This document shows positions 1-32,400 of a stretch of 64,000 nt of DNA, one piece after another. Origin of the DNA: Macquaria australasica. Taxonomy: Eukaryota; Chordata; Actinopteri; Centrarchiformes; Percichthyidae. Numbering within the stretch: position 1 is the first letter of the stretch; every line of letters begins with the position of its first letter. Location: the NCBI GenBank assembly GCA_005408345.1, contig SEMN01000315.1, forward strand, positions 507,501-571,500. The letters are read 5' to 3'. A program made the translations under genes and the position numbers. The notes under the pieces were generated by a model. The model made no database searches. It worked only from the letters and a program-made list of their open reading frames with translations, and was not told the DNA's origin.

Positions 1-1571
1 ATTTGTAAGCCATAGCTTACCATAGCCAGTATCTGGTTGACACTGTGGAATATTCAGACATATTCAGATGGCCTGGAGCCACACCTGCTATCAAACAGTA
101 GTCATTAACTAAATTCTCAACAAAGTCGTTAAATTTATGACACACTGGGTTTGCCAAAGACAGACACCAATATATGAATATTATTGCACATTAATCAAGT
201 CTAAATGTCATTTCAGTGCAGAGTTGTGTGGTGTTAATTGGTTAGGGGTAGAAGAGGCAGAGTGAAATTGAGGGAAGAACAGAAAGCAAGGGAATGTAAT
301 GGATGTACTGCAGATGGGAAATTATTGTTAATGCAGAAAACAATGAGAAATTGAGAAGAATAATTGAATCCTTAACACTTTTGTGTCATTATTCAACAAG
401 AACAGAACACTTTCTCTTTACCTACTTCCACCAAACAGCTTCTAGTCTGCAACAGATCCTAAATGTCTGTGGCAAACACAGTAAATAAATATTGATAAAA
501 TACAAGAAATTGCAATTACATTAGTGAGAACAATGACTGAAAGTAATTATTGTGATTTTAGCCTGTCTGATACTGGATTATCTGGGAGTTTAAAAAATCT
601 GATAACGACATATTGGCTGATTTTGTAATTCATTTATTTTTTTTACATAAGCACATAACATATACAAAGAATCTTGATATGGATCCCTTAGATGTTTTTT
701 TAAAGATACATACTGAGCTGGACATTTCACAGTTGAAAACCTTGTCCATGCTCCCTGTTGGACAAACTATGTAAATATCTAAATTATCTCAAACCTAGTT
801 TGGCATTTCTGCACTGCAATTTCTTGTTACATATCAGCCAACATGTACACCAAGACGATATATCTGCAGTAATCTAATATTGGTTGATATTTCGGCTTGG
901 CTGATTTATTGGTTTAGCTCTAATTGTGATCAGAATATTGAAAACAAAGTGTCTTCTACCATCAACACTCAGTCTTGGAACATCTCCAAAAAGTGTTAAG
1001 ATAATTGAGGGGCAGGACATTTCCAAATCCTAAGCTTTCTGAATCAACAATCACACAGACAGTGTTCAGCCCTTAATGCCATGAAGCAGCTGCACTCTAT
1101 GAAAAGAGATTTGCTCAAGAGCTCCTCATACCAGCAGTGTGTGCATGTGCTCCCTTTTGAACTCAATCATGCCGAGGATTATCAAATTACTGAGTGCAAT
1201 CAGGCTCTAATTGGGACTCTCTCTTGTGTCCTAATTGGTACTCAACCACTTGCATGTAAACGAACCACAGTCTCTAGTGTACCCATACCTCCATACTCTA
1301 GTGAGACCAAACTGAATGAAGACTGTTCATGGATAGGTGCTGTAATGTTTGGAAAAGTAATACCAAGATGATACATTGGACCTTTCTGAGGTGCTGGTTA
1401 ATGCCCCTGGGTTTTGCAATGATTGAGGGTTCCTGCGTAGACATGATGTAATCCTTTTTGGAACATTTCCACTTCTAAATGCAACCATGTGGTCTTCTCT
1501 GTTCTATTTTCACAAGTTTATTATTACAGTTGTGAATAGTACCGGTAGTAACCTTGTCTTTCCTCTTTCAG
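1..1571 (+). other. mast3 upstream intron sequence, no exon recognised
   Basis: This stretch should lie in the mast3 intron before the first visible exon. I looked for the conserved GNRKSL segment coded just upstream in MAST genes and did not find it. The sequence is AT-rich, with no recognisable coding block, RNA gene or clear transposon. Confidence 0.6.
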
Positions 1572-21673
<20,102 letters not shown>

Positions 21674-24600
21674 CAACTCACCACTGCACTCATTTCAGTT
21701 ACCCATATCTTTTCTTTCAAGTCTGTCAAAAGTTGTAAAGTCATTTACAAACTTGTCTGGCTGAGAGAGAGTGGGAGAAGATTTTACTTGAATTTTGTAA
21801 TTGTAAATATTTGCCTCAAGGCATTGCGGATATTCTGGTCTTATTTATTACATTTTCAAACTATGATGAGTTAGTAACAGGGAAAGAGGGAAGTTCTCAT
21901 TGGTTGAATAGCCAAGGCTCAACATTTTTGTATCCATAAAATGTGGTTTTATGTCTTTTGACTGGATTGTTTTTTTATATATATAAATGTCTATTTTTTA
22001 AATAAATTGTTGCAGTACAGAGTAGTTTCATAATGCTAGTGATAATTGTTGAAGGACCAAAAGGTACGAGAAGTCATGATTCATTTATTTTCTCCTTGTC
22101 AGTGTCAGTTTAGCTCTGAACAGTGCAGCTTCCTATAGTGTCAAACTGCTATTATCTTGATCCCCATAAACCTAAGAATGACCTTTGGTTCACACTGTGA
22201 GCAACATGATTGATTTGCCATTTTCTGATCAACTGTCAGCCAGACTCTGCAGTTGTATCTACAACAACTACAATACTGATGTTTTTGCTGCTTTGGCCTT
22301 TAATAGCACTACATCCTAGAAGAAAACGTCAAAGCTACCGAGAACTAATTAGCATGCAGGAGTTGTTCAAAACTGGAAAGCTTTGCACAGCCGCAATTCT
22401 TCCATTTAGCACTTGTCAGAGACAACTATTGTTCATGAATCAATCACATGAATTATGGTTGTCTAAAGACGGACATGAAAAGATTAGTTGTGTGGCTCAT
22501 GTTTCTCTGACAACTTCATCAGATTTGTAAGAAATAAACGTACTTCCATTGACTTGATCATGTTCCTTGCCGTGTGAATTTATGGTCACCGCATCGTTCT
22601 TCTTAAACGTGGAACCAGTCAGAACAGGGTAATATTGCACACTGACCCTGTCCAAGTATGACTTTTATAGTACAATCTGTTATATAGACATGATGAAGCC
22701 GACTCAAAATGGTGTATTATGTGCCATGATATCAGTGCAGTGTCCTCTAAGCCATATCTTTGAAGACAGAAATGTCAGTTGAAATAATTTGTTTGTAATC
22801 TCAACTCCACATGAAGATGTTTCTAATGTTCTAATAATGTGTTTTTATTCCACTGGTATCGCAATCTTGACAACATCTCAAGAAAAAAATTTCTGGATGT
22901 TGCGGAACATGACACAATCTGCTTTGTGGCTGCTCGATATAAACTGGGTGTAATACCATACCATAGAGGTATCTCGTGAGTTTTGATTTGTTTTTTCCTG
23001 CTCACATCTGTAAACAATGATTCAGCATGGCTCTGCGTCTCGCTGGAATAACTTGTTCTACTCAAAGCATGCAATTTGCAGGAAAAACACTGAGCAGTCT
23101 TCTTCGGAGCCTGGAGGAAATATCTTTTTGTTTAAAACATTTTGGTATTTATTTTTTGGTCTTTCCTTACTTAAGACATTTTGTACTTGGAAATGTGTTG
23201 GATCCTCATGTATTTTTGGAGTATTTTTTTTCCTGAAACAGTAGCTTTCGTCTTCGTTTTTTCATGAGCATGTAAGAGACACTTTGCCTAAAAGACCTGT
23301 TCCTACTTAATTTACCGTGTAGTGATGTTTACATCGAAGGGAAAAGTGCACTAATGTATTTTGACATGAATTTTGTAAGTGAATGTTTTAGTTAAAGTGA
23401 AAATGGCAGAGGGGAACCCTTACATCGACTTCAAACCCAGGGCTTCTTTGAACAAATGTTTTGTGTCTTTGTATTGTACAAATATTGATGTATATTTTGA
23501 TAACAAGGGTGTGTATAATTCCAAATGTGTTGAAGGACATGATATGCACAATGATTATTTGAGGCACCCGGATTTTGGGATGTCTGACTTTAGGGAATCG
23601 GCTGTTTTTACAAAAACAAACCTTGCTAGGATTCAGAACTAGTATTTCACATCCAATACAGACTGGATGTACTTCACATTTTTCCACTACAGAGACGGAG
23701 TTTTGAGGTTTGATGTCTTATTTGTCAGTGGCTGTTGCTGGCTTTTGTACCGACTTTCTCTTGAGTCTGTTTATAAATCATCAGAATTGTTGATGTGTTC
23801 CTTAAGTCCTTCTTCCTCCTTTAAAAGAAGTCCTTAAATCTCATGATGACGACCTCACAGGATGCTGTCGTCGTGTCAGTGAACAGCACGGAGCGATTAT
23901 GTCGCTGACAGAATTGTTTACAATGAACAAACATGCTATGTACTGTACAGACATTTTATATCCTGTGGCTGTATATGATGAAACTACCCTCTTTGATACC
24001 ATGAAAGAAAACAACACTCGTAGAAGTAACATATCTGTTTTTGTTTTGTTCTTTTGAAACTGTTCATAAAGAGTAATTTAGCACCAGGCTGAGAAGCATT
24101 TAGTGTTTTTACATCCACATAAGTAATCCAGTGGTTTATCGTCAGCTTTGTGAAAAGACCTGTTTGCGTAGATGTCATGTAAAGGAGCAACCCAGATTTA
24201 TTAACTGAGCTGAGGGATGGAAGGAAACCTGATTCACACAGTTAGATTTCTGCTGGAAAAATCTGATTTCTTGGCCATGTGTACACTTAACCTGGTTTGT
24301 AATGTTGTTTTTTTACATGTGCACATTTGCATGAAAAAGATATACAGGGAAAGTAATGCTGCAGAGGGATAATCTAGAGGTATGCCCATGTAAATAAAAA
24401 TAATAGGATACAAGTCAGACAAACTAAAACAGCAGATTTACCACTAACTAAAAAGGTTTCATAGTTAAAGAATACAACACTAACACATAAAATAGGCCAG
24501 TCTATCTTCCAAAATGATATGGCAGAAAGTTTGGAAGAAACCTTTTTGCAGTGCATGTATACCTGACTTCTCAGAATAACCTGGTTTCTTATGTGAATAT

Positions 24601-25374
24601 AAAAGCTTGATTGATGTCTACTGATTGAAAGCTTCAAGTCTGTGACAGTGATGTGACAGCTTTAAGGTAAAAAAAAAAAAAAAAAAAAACTTTAGCCACT
24701 GGAGGTCAGCAAAGACACGATTCTCAGCTGGTGTTAAACTTACTCTTAAAGAACAAACTGGAAAGTCAAACTGTTGTACACGTGCATGTGTTCTCCTGTG
24801 GGCTCTTCTGTTCAGTGCATGCTGCATGAGACAAGCACACATCTGTAATACTTGATTGCATGGTATACCGGCGTTGTCGCCCTCTACTGTGTTTTCTTGT
24901 GCAACAAATAAAATTTGTATTTCTCTTTTGACTCATCACTAGTCTGACTCCACTGGTGCTTCAGCTTTATGTACTCCATCATTGTTTACCACACAGAAAA
25001 TATTGAGTCACATACAGTGGCTCTTACACAGCTCTGGTGTGGGAAAATAATCAGGTAATATGCGAGCTTTAACAAGTTTGAGAAAGATTTTAAAAGTGTG
25101 ATAACACAGCCGCACACAGACTTTTATCTCACACTTTTTACTTTGTATGCAATCATCTGACATCTAGAGCCAATGGTGTACATTTCCTGGTGATCCATTC
25201 AGTTACATTTAACCGAATTAACCATTTTAAAGCTGCAAAGCTTTACGTGAGGCTACTGCACATCCGTTTGTAGTGCAGCAGTTTTCCTTCCAGACCGCCA
25301 GGTGTCGGTGACGAGCTGAGAAACTTGATTTCACATCACAGAAGAAAGTCCCGTGTCCTTCACAAACAGCGAAC
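21674..25374 (+). other. mast3 3' UTR and intergenic region to ndufa7
   Basis: No coding region is recognised. AATAAA signals in the + orientation occur at 22001-22006, 22533-22538 and 24907-24912, so mast3 could have short and long 3' UTRs (about 0.35 to 3.2 kb). A 20-nt A run at about 24669 interrupts the region. Small open frames here, such as 23379-23642, show no domain or family features. Confidence 0.55.
22001..22006 (+). other. poly(A) signal, first candidate for mast3
   Basis: A canonical AATAAA lies 328 nt after the mast3 stop. Later copies at 22533 and 24907 are alternatives. Confidence 0.6.
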
Positions 25375-27268
25375 ATGGCTACTGCCACCAAAATCATTCA
25401 GAGGATCCGAAATTTATTGTCCGGGGTAAGACCCAGAGACGAATTGTTTCTCAGCAACTGCAGTTGGTAGTGAGTGGTTAATCCTACGGTGTTTGTGTTT
25501 TTCAGCACGACCTGCAAGCCAAACTGCAGCTGAGATATGAGGAGGTTGCAAAGAGGTAAGACTTGGTGCATTAGCTCAACGCAGCTTTCCGTCGGTGCTG
25601 CTCCACTAAAGAGGTTTAAGTGACGAGCAGGTGTAGGTTGTCTCACCTGGCGGGTCAGAGCAGGAGCTGGTACACGTCGGAACAGGTGACCGACGGCAGC
25701 TAATTAAAGGAGTTACACTTGAAACACTGGTTATGCTTAGGTTTGCCACTACTCATGTAAGAGTTTTTTTTTGAGGCCATGTACTGTTTTCAACAAGTTC
25801 CAGTCAACCTAATCAAATGATTTTTTAAACCACCGTGTTTTTGGCCTTCGGTAAGCTGTCAAAATCACGGATCTATTACTTAAACGGACCCTCCCTGGAT
25901 GCTATTTCATCATCTCACCACTACCTGAAATAACATGCAAAAAAAAAAAAAAGCGATTAATGTAGGGCCTGACAATCCTAGCAAAGGTGTGAGTCTGTAT
26001 GCAGCCTGAGAGAAAGTACTGGCTCTGCTAAAACTTGGGACTAAAATCCATCTTGGGTGATGATTTCACTTGTGGACAGCTTTAAGTAGACCTTTTCTCC
26101 ACAGCAGACATGCAGGTAAATTCTGTTTACAATTCTTTTGCTTTATAGGACACAGCCACCACCCAAACTGCCAGTAGGCCCGAGCCACAAGTATGCCAGC
26201 AACTACTACTACACCAGAGATGGACGCAGAGAGTCGGTACCCGCCACTGTCATCATGTCTTCACAGAAGGCTCTCACTGCCGGCAGGTAAACGACTCAAA
26301 TTAATGCATTTTCAGGTACGGTAATTAGATTATAACCAGATGAGGACATTGCTCTGATGGTTACAATTGTCATATTGGACATATTACCTTAGCTGGATTA
26401 AGGTAAAAAGCAGAGCAAGCAAACGTGATGAACAGGGCTGGATTACTCATCCATTTTTTGAATAACAGTGGCCTGATTTCTGTTTATGACCAGTTATGTT
26501 CATAGTTGGAGTGAGTAGCTGCAGTAAGACACCAATTTAACCACATTTTTAAGGGCATTCTTTCTTAAATCTATCGGAGGTTTCTGCACATTTTTGCGAC
26601 ACGTAATCCAGCTGTTTGATGACACCTGCCACAGATAGATAGATATAGATGGATAGATAAGTGTACTTTATTGATCCCGTGAGGGAAATTGTTTTGTTAC
26701 AGCAGCAGCACAATCAACAATACAATAGGAATAACCATAAATTAAAAGCACAGTTGCAGATCTGCAGAATATCAATAAAAAAGGAATAAATATAAATATA
26801 AAATAAACAGCAGAATAGCAGATCTGCAGAACAAGTCTCTGAATATAATATAAGATGAAATAAAAGTAGAAGAATAAGAAAAGAGCAATAAGAACAGGTG
26901 TGCAAAAATGGCAGTGAATAATATATACAATATATTTATGATATAAACAGTATGTACAGATGATGGTGCAACAGTGTGTTCACCTGTCACGCAGGTGAGC
27001 TGTTGTACGGAGTTATGGTGAAAAGTAGAAATGATTTCCTAAAACGTTCTTTATGACAGTGAATGAGTCTGTTGGAAAATGCGCTCCGCTGTCTTTGTAG
27101 TGTAGTGTAAGATGCTCCAATGCTTCTGAAATAACTTGAAGTACCTGCTGTATTTTCTTGACTCTTCTGATCTCTTCTAGTCAAGTTGCTGAAACCCCAA
27201 AGCTTCCAGTGACCCCGGGTGCTGTATATAAGGAGCTACCACTCTCCACAGACCAGCCGTACCTCTGA
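25375..27268 (+). CDS. ndufa7: NADH dehydrogenase 1 alpha subcomplex subunit 7
   Basis: Exons 25375-25425, 25506-25555, 26149-26286 and 27181-27268 join in frame to 108 aa, close to the human protein (about 113 aa). The product is an accessory subunit on the matrix side of mitochondrial complex I. Recognition is firm: GHDLQAKLQLRYEEVAKR, RTQPPPKLPVGPSHK, YTRDGRRESVPATVIMSSQK and the C-terminal STDQPYL. The start at 25375 sits in GAACATGGC, a good Kozak context, and gives the expected N terminus MATATKIIQRIRNLLSG. Compared with mammals, the region after QKAL is shortened. Intron 3 contains a teleost dispersed repeat. Confidence 0.97.
26630..26705 (+). repeat. (GATA)n plus TTTATTGATCCC-type retroelement tail
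   Basis: A short GATA tract is followed by CTTTATTGATCCCGTGAGGG and AAATTG. This pattern ends many teleost LINE or SINE copies. A reverse-oriented relative occurs near 36137-36165. The class cannot be assigned by eye. Confidence 0.6.
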
Positions 27269-27381
27269 GCAGCAGGACTAACCCTTACTTCTGCATCAAC
27301 AACCTCCTTTCTCCATCCAAACCGGCTGCAGAGGCCTGACCACTGCTTGTGTTGGTTGTATCCTGTACTATAGAAAATGTG

Positions 27382-27387
27382 AATAAA
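27382..27387 (+). other. ndufa7: poly(A) signal of ndufa7
   Basis: AATAAA lies 114 nt after the stop codon and is followed by a GT/T-rich stretch, the usual layout of a cleavage site. Confidence 0.8.
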
Positions 27388-28707
27388 ATGTGTTCTATTT
27401 AGTTTGTTTGTCCAGCTGGTTATTGAACAAATGTGAACCTGCTCCTTCTCCCCAAATGAGGCAGTCCAGCCTCACTAAAGATGTGTTCAGGTGACCCAAT
27501 TTGGAGAAGAAAACTTTTTTTCATCACCAGAAAATTGCCCTTAATTGTCTGACAGAGTGTAAATACTAGTGGTAAACTTCCATTACATGAAATAGAAAAT
27601 TGAGGTTGTCTTATGCTTCATTCTTACCATTTTATTTCCTTGTATTTGGCATATTAAGTATCTGTAATTTAAAACAGTTGCAGGTATGGCAAATGAATGC
27701 CCACAACAAGTTGTGATGAACCTGCTAAAGCATCTGTTGGGTCAAAGGAAATGCTTTTTATCATTTTAAAGTGTTTTGTGCAGCTCTGCTTCTGTCTGTT
27801 TGAGCCTGGATTATGTCCCATGTATCTGAAAAGACAACAAATACTTGATATTTTGAAAATGAAAAAAAATGTTTTGGTGTAAATATCTGTCAGTGAGGTT
27901 AGTCATTAGAAGCTGCGTTTACAAGCATACTTTCAGTTTTACACCCCACTTATATTCATCGGGACTTTCTGCTTGTCCCAAATCCCTCAGATGCCTTTTA
28001 ATAAAAGTTAGTTTTGGGGGCACAATACTCCTCAAACTATATAGACTTCATTACAGCTGCAAGGTAAGACTAAACTCTAACATTAAAGCCCCAACACATC
28101 TGCACAGATGATTTAATATCGTCTTTTGGTTTGTTTGAGCCTGTCTGATCAGCAAATGTGGTAGGAAACACCTGTTCGGGGGTGCAGACGTTTAAAGACA
28201 CCGATGAGCTGATTGATGACAGGAGTTACTCTTGGAGGTGAGCAGTTATATATCCAGGATGTTAGTTGTGCGCACTTAGAATAATATATAATATTCAGAA
28301 CCAGACCAGAAAAAGGCTTGTTCATATTTCAAGGTCATGCTGACACTGAGCAACATTTCTGTTTGGTGTTTGTGCGAGACCGACGTTTAGAAAATGCTAC
28401 AAAAGTGCCCCGGTACCAAACATAATCAATAATTATTAGTATTTAAAATAGTAGCCAAGTCATCATTATAAACATGTTCATCACTGCCGAGACGTCAAGT
28501 CAGGAAATAACCGAATAAAACGACCAGCAGAGGCGACATTAACTTAATTTAGAGCCTATAGTGGCACTGAAAGGTCAAACCGGTGTCGATCGTTAACGTC
28601 ATATAGTTTAATAACGTTTCATTCACAAAAACCTGCAGTCCCGACTGAATCAACCCTTGCGTCATATTTCCGCGCCACGTGCGGTGCAGCCGCGGAGGAC
28701 GTCGAGC
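27388..28707. other. intergenic region between ndufa7 and the LDLR-family gene
   Basis: About 1.3 kb without a recognisable gene. The last 60 nt (CGCGCCACGTGCGG and CCGCGGAGGACGTC) become GC-rich and include a CACGTG E-box just before the ATG at 28708. This makes a small promoter or 5' UTR likely there. Confidence 0.5.
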
Positions 28708-29476
28708 ATGGGACACCTCGGAGGGTCGCTTCTTCTGCTCGCCCCTCTAACATGCTGTTTTATCTGGGGTGAGGTGCAGGACTTGCTCGTGCGTGTGCGT
28801 GTGTGTGAAATCAAAGGGGGCCGCTTGTTTTCAGCTCGATTTGAAATGAAACGCAGGACTGTCGAGCAGTTTGAATGGAGTCTGTTCACAATGCAAACAG
28901 GGAGCTCGACCTTTGGCTTGTAATGTGACAAATGGCGTTACGGGAAGCCAAGCTTTTACAGTGTAAACCCAGCACCAGATAATGTTTTATAATGTTTTAG
29001 ATATTTTTAGATATTTGGACCGAACTGGTCGATAGATGCAGTGCATTGCAACATATCTGCATTTGCAGTTTGTGTTCAAATTAAAAACATCTTCTTTTTT
29101 TTTTTGGAAAGGGGAACATAATATAAACATAATACTTGCATATTTAAATGAAATATGAAATAAAAATGATTTGTAAGTTAAAAAACTCTAAAATACTAAA
29201 GTTCTGCAGTTATTTTATTTTTTTTATTTTTATTTTTTTAATGCTAATTTGTTTTTTGTGCTTTGGCACAGGCTCAGCTTTCTGTAACGTGACGAGTCAG
29301 TAGTCATGTAACGGCGACCGGTCTGTTTGCACGTGTTCCAGGTGCTGCAGGTCGCTCTCTGCCCGCCTGCCACGAGCCGCTGGAGTTCAGGTGCGGCGAC
29401 GGCTCGTGCGTCCCGAGACCGAGCGTGTGTGATGGACGCACACACTGTGAGGACGGATCGGATGAACTCCGCTGTG
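28708..29476 (+). other. receptor exons 1-2: signal peptide and LDLa 1
   Basis: Exon 1 encodes MGHLGGSLLLLAPLTCCFIW, a typical signal peptide. The ATG is preceded by GAGC. Upstream frame extension to 28657 has no ATG (it would start at TTG). Exon 2 encodes the first LDLa module, with six cysteines and the Ca-binding end CEDGSDELRC. Its 5' side has two possible acceptors in tandem: CAG at 29341 and GCAG at 29350, 9 nt apart and both in frame. Confidence 0.85.
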
Positions 29477-32400
29477 GTGAGCACAGTGCGGACAGTGAAA
29501 ACAAAACATTAGATAGAACAGGCGGCGGTGCAGGATACACCCAGCTGGTGTCAAGGTTTCAGACAATCGGTGTGTAATTACTGTGTTTGACAGCGTGCGC
29601 CCTTTTACCTACATCTGTTGTCTTATTCAACATACAGTATTGTGTAACGGAGTTTTAGCTGATTATAACCCACTTTGAAGCAGAGTTGTGTTTAGTCCTG
29701 CTGGTCTGTTTTTGGATTGTTTTTCTAATTTAAAGCAGAGAATCTTGACTGTTAAATTTAGCCTTAAACGTGATTTTTAAACTAATGTTAATAAATCTTG
29801 ACAGTACAGTACAGTAAATTCTCATTTTTTATCTTAATACCACGCATTCTGGGCATTCAGTGTATTGAACTACTTGTGCTTTTTAAATTTCTGTGCTGCA
29901 AAGATATCGTCTCATTTTCTTGCACCGTGTGGGGAAAATACCACTGCAGATTTCTGTCTTGTAATCTTGTTTAAGTCATTAGAGACTTTGATATTGAATT
30001 CCAGAGGGATTTGGTGTTCAGCGTGAGCCACAAGCTGCATAACGTGTGCAAAGAAGAACCCTGCAGGAGAAAGTATTTTAAAGGGATTTAATGTGAGTGC
30101 AGGCGTTAAACACAAATGTTGATGTAACGCCAGTAGGTATGAATATTGGCATTGTTGCTTAGAGGTCAGAGACGTGAGACCTGAGAGTCGCTGGTTTGAA
30201 TGTCGGCCAGGAAAATGTAAAAAAAAAAGTGAACAAGATTTACTTTCTCCCGGACTCAGCAGCAGCAGACTGTGGCTTTTCTGGGACACGGTGGATAAAG
30301 AGCAAATGGATAAATGAAAGAGGAAATTTTCCAAACCAACACATACCAATGCAATTTCAGTCAGGTTAGACTAACTGGAAGAAGAGCTTAAAGATTTGTT
30401 AAGAAGAGTCATTTTTTTACATGAGTGGTCACGCCATGTGGTTTTAAAAAGCAGATATTCCTGTCTGGTTATTTTCTCCGTAACAGTTTCTCGGTTGATT
30501 TTCCTGAAAGCTTTCTATAATCACAATATTGATAGGAATTGTATATAATTTTTTAAGTTTTACGACTAATCCAGCAAATCAGCACCTGACAAATGAAGGT
30601 ACTTCATCTTATTGGAGCAAAAATATAAAACTACATAAGCCATGATAGAGGATTTTATTGATATTGCTCACTCTTGCATTAAGCCCACCTGAACATCTGG
30701 ATAGATGTGATCTAGAGCTGGATTTCTTATGAACTTATTTGATGGACCCACAGCTGGTTCTGATGAAAACTTGTATTCACAAATATATAACTTATTAGCG
30801 TAGCCTGCCCACCTAGCAGGTTTTTTTATTTTAATTTTTTAAAATTTTTATTGTTCTCTTGAGTTGCTCTGAAACTGCATTTAGAGATTTATTATAAACT
30901 GAAACACTCAACAGAGATCAGACTGATAAAATGAGGTTATCCTAGGATGTGGGAAACTCGAATGTTTCTGGTAAAGTTAGTGGTCAGAAAATCAAAAAAA
31001 GCTGATATGTCACTGACTCTATTCTGTAAACTCTTAATCGAAGCCATTCAGATTATATTTGTAGTGAAGCCTTTTGAGACTCTTAAGGGCTGCACAGACT
31101 TAATTATTGCTGTAGCTTGTAACTGTGACTCTCACTCTTCACAGGCCACCAGTGGTGTAAGAAAGATGAATTTACCTGCCGCAGCAGACGGTGCATATCT
31201 CTGCATTTCCTTTGCGATGGCGTGGACAACTGTGGCGACGGGAGTGACGAGGCCTCCTGCAACAACTGCACCACTGCCGACTTCTCCTGCGGGCCGTCTG
31301 ACACCTGTCTGCCCAGGAACAAGCTGTGTGATGGGCGATCTGACTGCAGAGACGGGAGGGACGAGTCTCAGGAGCTGTGTGGTTTGTCTCAGCCACGCCC
31401 GCAGACTTCTCACACATGTACAGCGTCTGAGTTTAAGTGTGGAGACGGGCAGTGCATCCGCCAGACCTGGAGGTGTGACCTCTTACCTGACTGCTCTGAT
31501 GGCAGCGACGAGGACAACTGTGGTGAGTGATGCAGCTTCACGTCCTCGATAAACAACTGAAATCGCAAAATAAAAGAAGGTATAAACTACAAAAGTATAT
31601 AGACAATCCTGTCCACGTACTTTTGGTCTGGGGCTGTTTATCCGTGGTTGGGTTCCAATTTAGTTCCAATAAGGGAAATCTTTATAGATATTTCAAACAA
31701 CAGTGTGCTTCCAACTTTGTGGCAACAGTTTGGGGAAGGCCCTTCCCTGTTTCAACATGACAATGTCACCATGCACAAAGCCAAGTCCACAAATAAGTGG
31801 TTTTCCCAGTTTGGTGTGGAGGAACTTCACTGGCCAGAACAGAGTCCTGATCTCAACCCCATCCAACACCTTTGGGATGCCAGGTCTTATCACCCAACAT
31901 CAGTGTCTGACCTAATTAAAGGCTTGAAACTGACTAGTTTATACAACACGTCGTCCGATTGTCCTGAACAGCCACACTCAAAGGCGGGGTGAAAAGTCTT
32001 GCTGCCGTAGAACTCAAATGAGGATGACGTAGCACACTTTTGGACAGTCTTTCGTCAAAGTAATTGAAACACCCCACCCCACCCCCACTCCCCACCCGAC
32101 AAGCGCTTTTGTTGAAGCATACTGACACCTTCAATGCTGCTGTGGCTGAATGGGAACAAATGCCTGCAGCCAGGTTCCAAACACTTTGTGAAACTGTGAA
32201 GGCTGTTACAGCAGCAAAGATAATGCCTATGGTTTTGGAATCAGATGTTAAACAACCACATACTGTATTTGAGTGTCCACATACAACTAAGCAGCCAGCA
32301 GAGGGCAGTATAGTACTGCGCCATACTGCACAGTGGCTTTACAGATACACAGGGCGTCAGGTTTCTCTATTTACATATATAACAGAGTCATTAAATAATC

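Noticed and set aside
23379..23642. 87-codon open frame in the mast3 3' region
   Set aside because: No domain, no splice partners, and AT-rich composition like the surroundings.
22007..25374. Search for rps28 beside ndufa7, as in the human order
   Set aside because: No rps28 coding sequence is seen on either side of ndufa7 in this window.
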